Assembly (NCBI RefSeq): GCF_007748175.1
Contig: NZ_CP037422.1
Coordinates: forward strand, 5,348,334-5,412,333
Source of the DNA: Gimesia aquarii
GTDB taxonomy: Bacteria; Planctomycetota; Planctomycetia; Planctomycetales; Planctomycetaceae
Length of the DNA: 64,000 nucleotides
Direction: 5' to 3'
Shown here: positions 62,649-64,000 of the stretch, one piece after another
Layout of the letters: each line of letters starts with the position of its first letter
How positions within the stretch are numbered: the first letter of the stretch is position 1
The notes under the pieces: generated by a model
Databases searched by the model: none
What the model saw: only the letters and a program-made list of their open reading frames with translations
What the model was told of the DNA's origin: nothing
Made by a program: the position numbers and the translations under genes

Positions 62649-63992
62649 TTACTCACTGACAGCTTGAATTGGAGACTTGTTTGGACTTTGGGGACTTTCT
62701 TGATTATTAAAGAATGTAATTAGTTTCTGGACAGTTGTAGGAATGCAGATTGAGGAGCTAGGTTTAAACAAAGATTTATCTTTAGAATTGCGAATAATTC
62801 CAAAAAGATTTTGCGAGTTCTGGGTATTAAGAAATTGTCGAAGTTGATTGCCACTGAGTGATACGCCATCAATCAAGTCAAGATTAGACGATTCTTGGGG
62901 TTGATCGTGCAAATGTAGACCGATTGATTTCAGAAAAGGAGCTAACAGGTCTGATGAACTTTCGGCAGCTGAGCTATATCTAATCATTGGTGTCATCGGC
63001 TGTTTTTGTTGATTTGCTCCTTCTGGAGATTGGACTTGTCGATTTGTTACTTCAAATTCACAAGCTTCACGAATTAAGAAGAATATTCTCTTAATGGACG
63101 GCATGTTCAATCTGTTTAGTACACCCTTATGAGGCACGTCAACAGAATCGCAAGGCTCCCAGATACCCATTGCAGTGCGTGAAAGAAAGAGGGCCAGTTT
63201 GATGATCTCGGTACGTTGACGAGCATGATCTGGTAATGAAGCCAATTCGTCGAATGTGTGTGTAATTTGTTCTAGAGGTAGTTGGGTTGTTACTGGAATT
63301 CGCCATGCTGAAAAGAACCTCGCACTTACCTCACCGTGCGAAAGTCCGAAAGCTGCCTTTTCAGCTAAATCGAGTGACTGACCAGTTTTCTGGCAGTATT
63401 CAGTTAACTCTTGATGTTCATCGGGGAAGAGTGTTGCCAGGACGATGCGGCCGATTGGGTGTAACAAGGCGCACAGAAAAGCCGAACTGTCAAATTCGGC
63501 ATACTGTGCCCGCTCAATTATACGAACCGTTTTGCTCGCAGCAAGACTTCGTTTCCAGAGTAGGTCATGATTAATCCACGGGATGTTACTCTTTAAAAGT
63601 GCCTGTCGCCCACCATGCATGATGGCTAGCTCTCCGATGCTGCGAGATCCCATTTGTGATATTGCTTTTTCCACGCTGTCGATCTCTTCGCCTTCAAGAT
63701 TATTATGAACCATGTTGGCTACATTGATAATTTCGCCTACAAGTGATTGGTCTTGTTCGATGAGTGTTGCCAATTCAAACGTGTTGGCATTCTTTCGTGA
63801 TGCCATTGAATATACGTCAAATGGAGTGTGCGATAGTGATAACAGTGTGTCAAGTTTAGACAATTGTTTAAAGACATTCGCTGGTGTTATTCGTATTCCA
63901 TTTGTCAGACTGTCGCTTGTAGACTTAGCCTCATCGCTTTCTAGTTGTCCACTGAAAGATGTACCTTGATTTCGGTTGCTATTTTTCGCCAC
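62649..63992 (-). CDS. HDOD-domain signalling protein (start uncertain, may extend past right edge)
   Basis: The visible start is a GTG at 63992; the frame remains open to the window edge, so the true start may be outside. The 447 visible residues begin with a polar, serine-rich stretch. An HDOD domain follows at about 40-245: LDTLLSLSHTPFDVYSMASR, IEQDQSLVGEIINVANMVHN, SVEKAISQMGSRSIGELAIM, FLCALLHPIGRIVLATLF, and FGLSHGEVSARFFSAWRIP. The metal-binding HD of the wider superfamily is altered, as usual for HDOD, so it is likely a signalling or regulatory module, not a hydrolase. The C-terminal 180 residues are low-similarity and partly disordered. It is monocistronic here. Confidence 0.82.
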   Translation of the reverse strand: MAKNSNRNQGTSFSGQLESDEAKSTSDSLTNGIRITPANVFKQLSKLDTLLSLSHTPFDVYSMASRKNANTFELATLIEQDQSLVGEIINVANMVHNNLEGEEIDSVEKAISQMGSRSIGELAIMHGGRQALLKSNIPWINHDLLWKRSLAASKTVRIIERAQYAEFDSSAFLCALLHPIGRIVLATLFPDEHQELTEYCQKTGQSLDLAEKAAFGLSHGEVSARFFSAWRIPVTTQLPLEQITHTFDELASLPDHARQRTEIIKLALFLSRTAMGIWEPCDSVDVPHKGVLNRLNMPSIKRIFFLIREACEFEVTNRQVQSPEGANQQKQPMTPMIRYSSAAESSSDLLAPFLKSIGLHLHDQPQESSNLDLIDGVSLSGNQLRQFLNTQNSQNLFGIIRNSKDKSLFKPSSSICIPTTVQKLITFFNNQESPQSPNKSPIQAVSE

Positions 63993-64000
63993 GATTCTCT

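Overview
The window looks like a chromosomal segment of a planctomycete (order Planctomycetales; a Gimesia/Planctomyces-like genome is my best guess, not proven). The evidence is the family content: DUF1552, DUF1592, DUF1501, DUF1559 and DUF1080 proteins, sulfatases, Tat-exported Gfo/Idh/MocA oxidoreductases, ECF sigma factors paired with FecR-like or Ser/Thr-kinase partners, and giant surface proteins carrying an N-terminal LEDRTLL motif and dockerin-like repeats.

Layout. 1-974 holds an ECF sigma factor and the start of its FecR-like partner, both leftward. 1286-12840 is a leftward series of exported or envelope proteins: a ceramidase-LamG fusion, a cupin, a DUF1552/DUF1592 pair, a zinc-ribbon membrane protein, a DUF1559 pseudopilin-like protein, a DUF1080 protein and a DUF1501 protein. 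13268-15918 has a small exported protein and a second, translationally overlapping sigma/anti-sigma-like pair. 16117-30308 is a glycan and sulfate-ester catabolism block: two sulfatases, two Gfo/Idh/MocA oxidoreductases, two sialidase-like proteins (one fused to HEAT-like repeats), a PQQ-type beta-propeller and an NHL-type propeller.

30309-34832 is a decayed, gene-poor stretch. It holds a frameshifted alpha/beta hydrolase, an intact SMP-30-like gene, an unidentified gene remnant, a small membrane protein and a degenerate tRNA-like sequence. 34833-40035 carries a third ECF sigma factor, a 1312-residue multi-pass Ser/Thr kinase with a duplicated C-terminal module, and a small membrane protein.

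40330-57726 is the most distinctive part: three consecutive leftward genes for surface proteins of 779, 1678 and 3211 residues. All share an LEDRTLLT N-terminal motif and a homologous C-terminal tail. The two larger ones have a cohesin-like domain, a dockerin-like pair and a metzincin-type zinc protease tail (HELGHLLGY[ED]H). The smallest keeps the tail but has lost the zinc-binding residues. The largest carries 24 Calx-beta repeats, two of them a fresh 345-bp tandem duplication. Each of the three genes has an inverted repeat just upstream.

58614-64000 contains a lipoprotein/DUF1559 pair, a gene remnant, a third Tat-exported Gfo/Idh/MocA oxidoreductase, and a 3'-half tRNA-Leu(CAA) with a terminator that looks like an integration scar. 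It ends with an HDOD-domain protein whose start may lie outside the window. Taken together the window describes an envelope- and surface-oriented lifestyle: polysaccharide desulfation and oxidation in the periplasm, sigma-factor circuits that sense the envelope, and very large adhesin-like proteins that may process or anchor themselves through a protease-derived tail.
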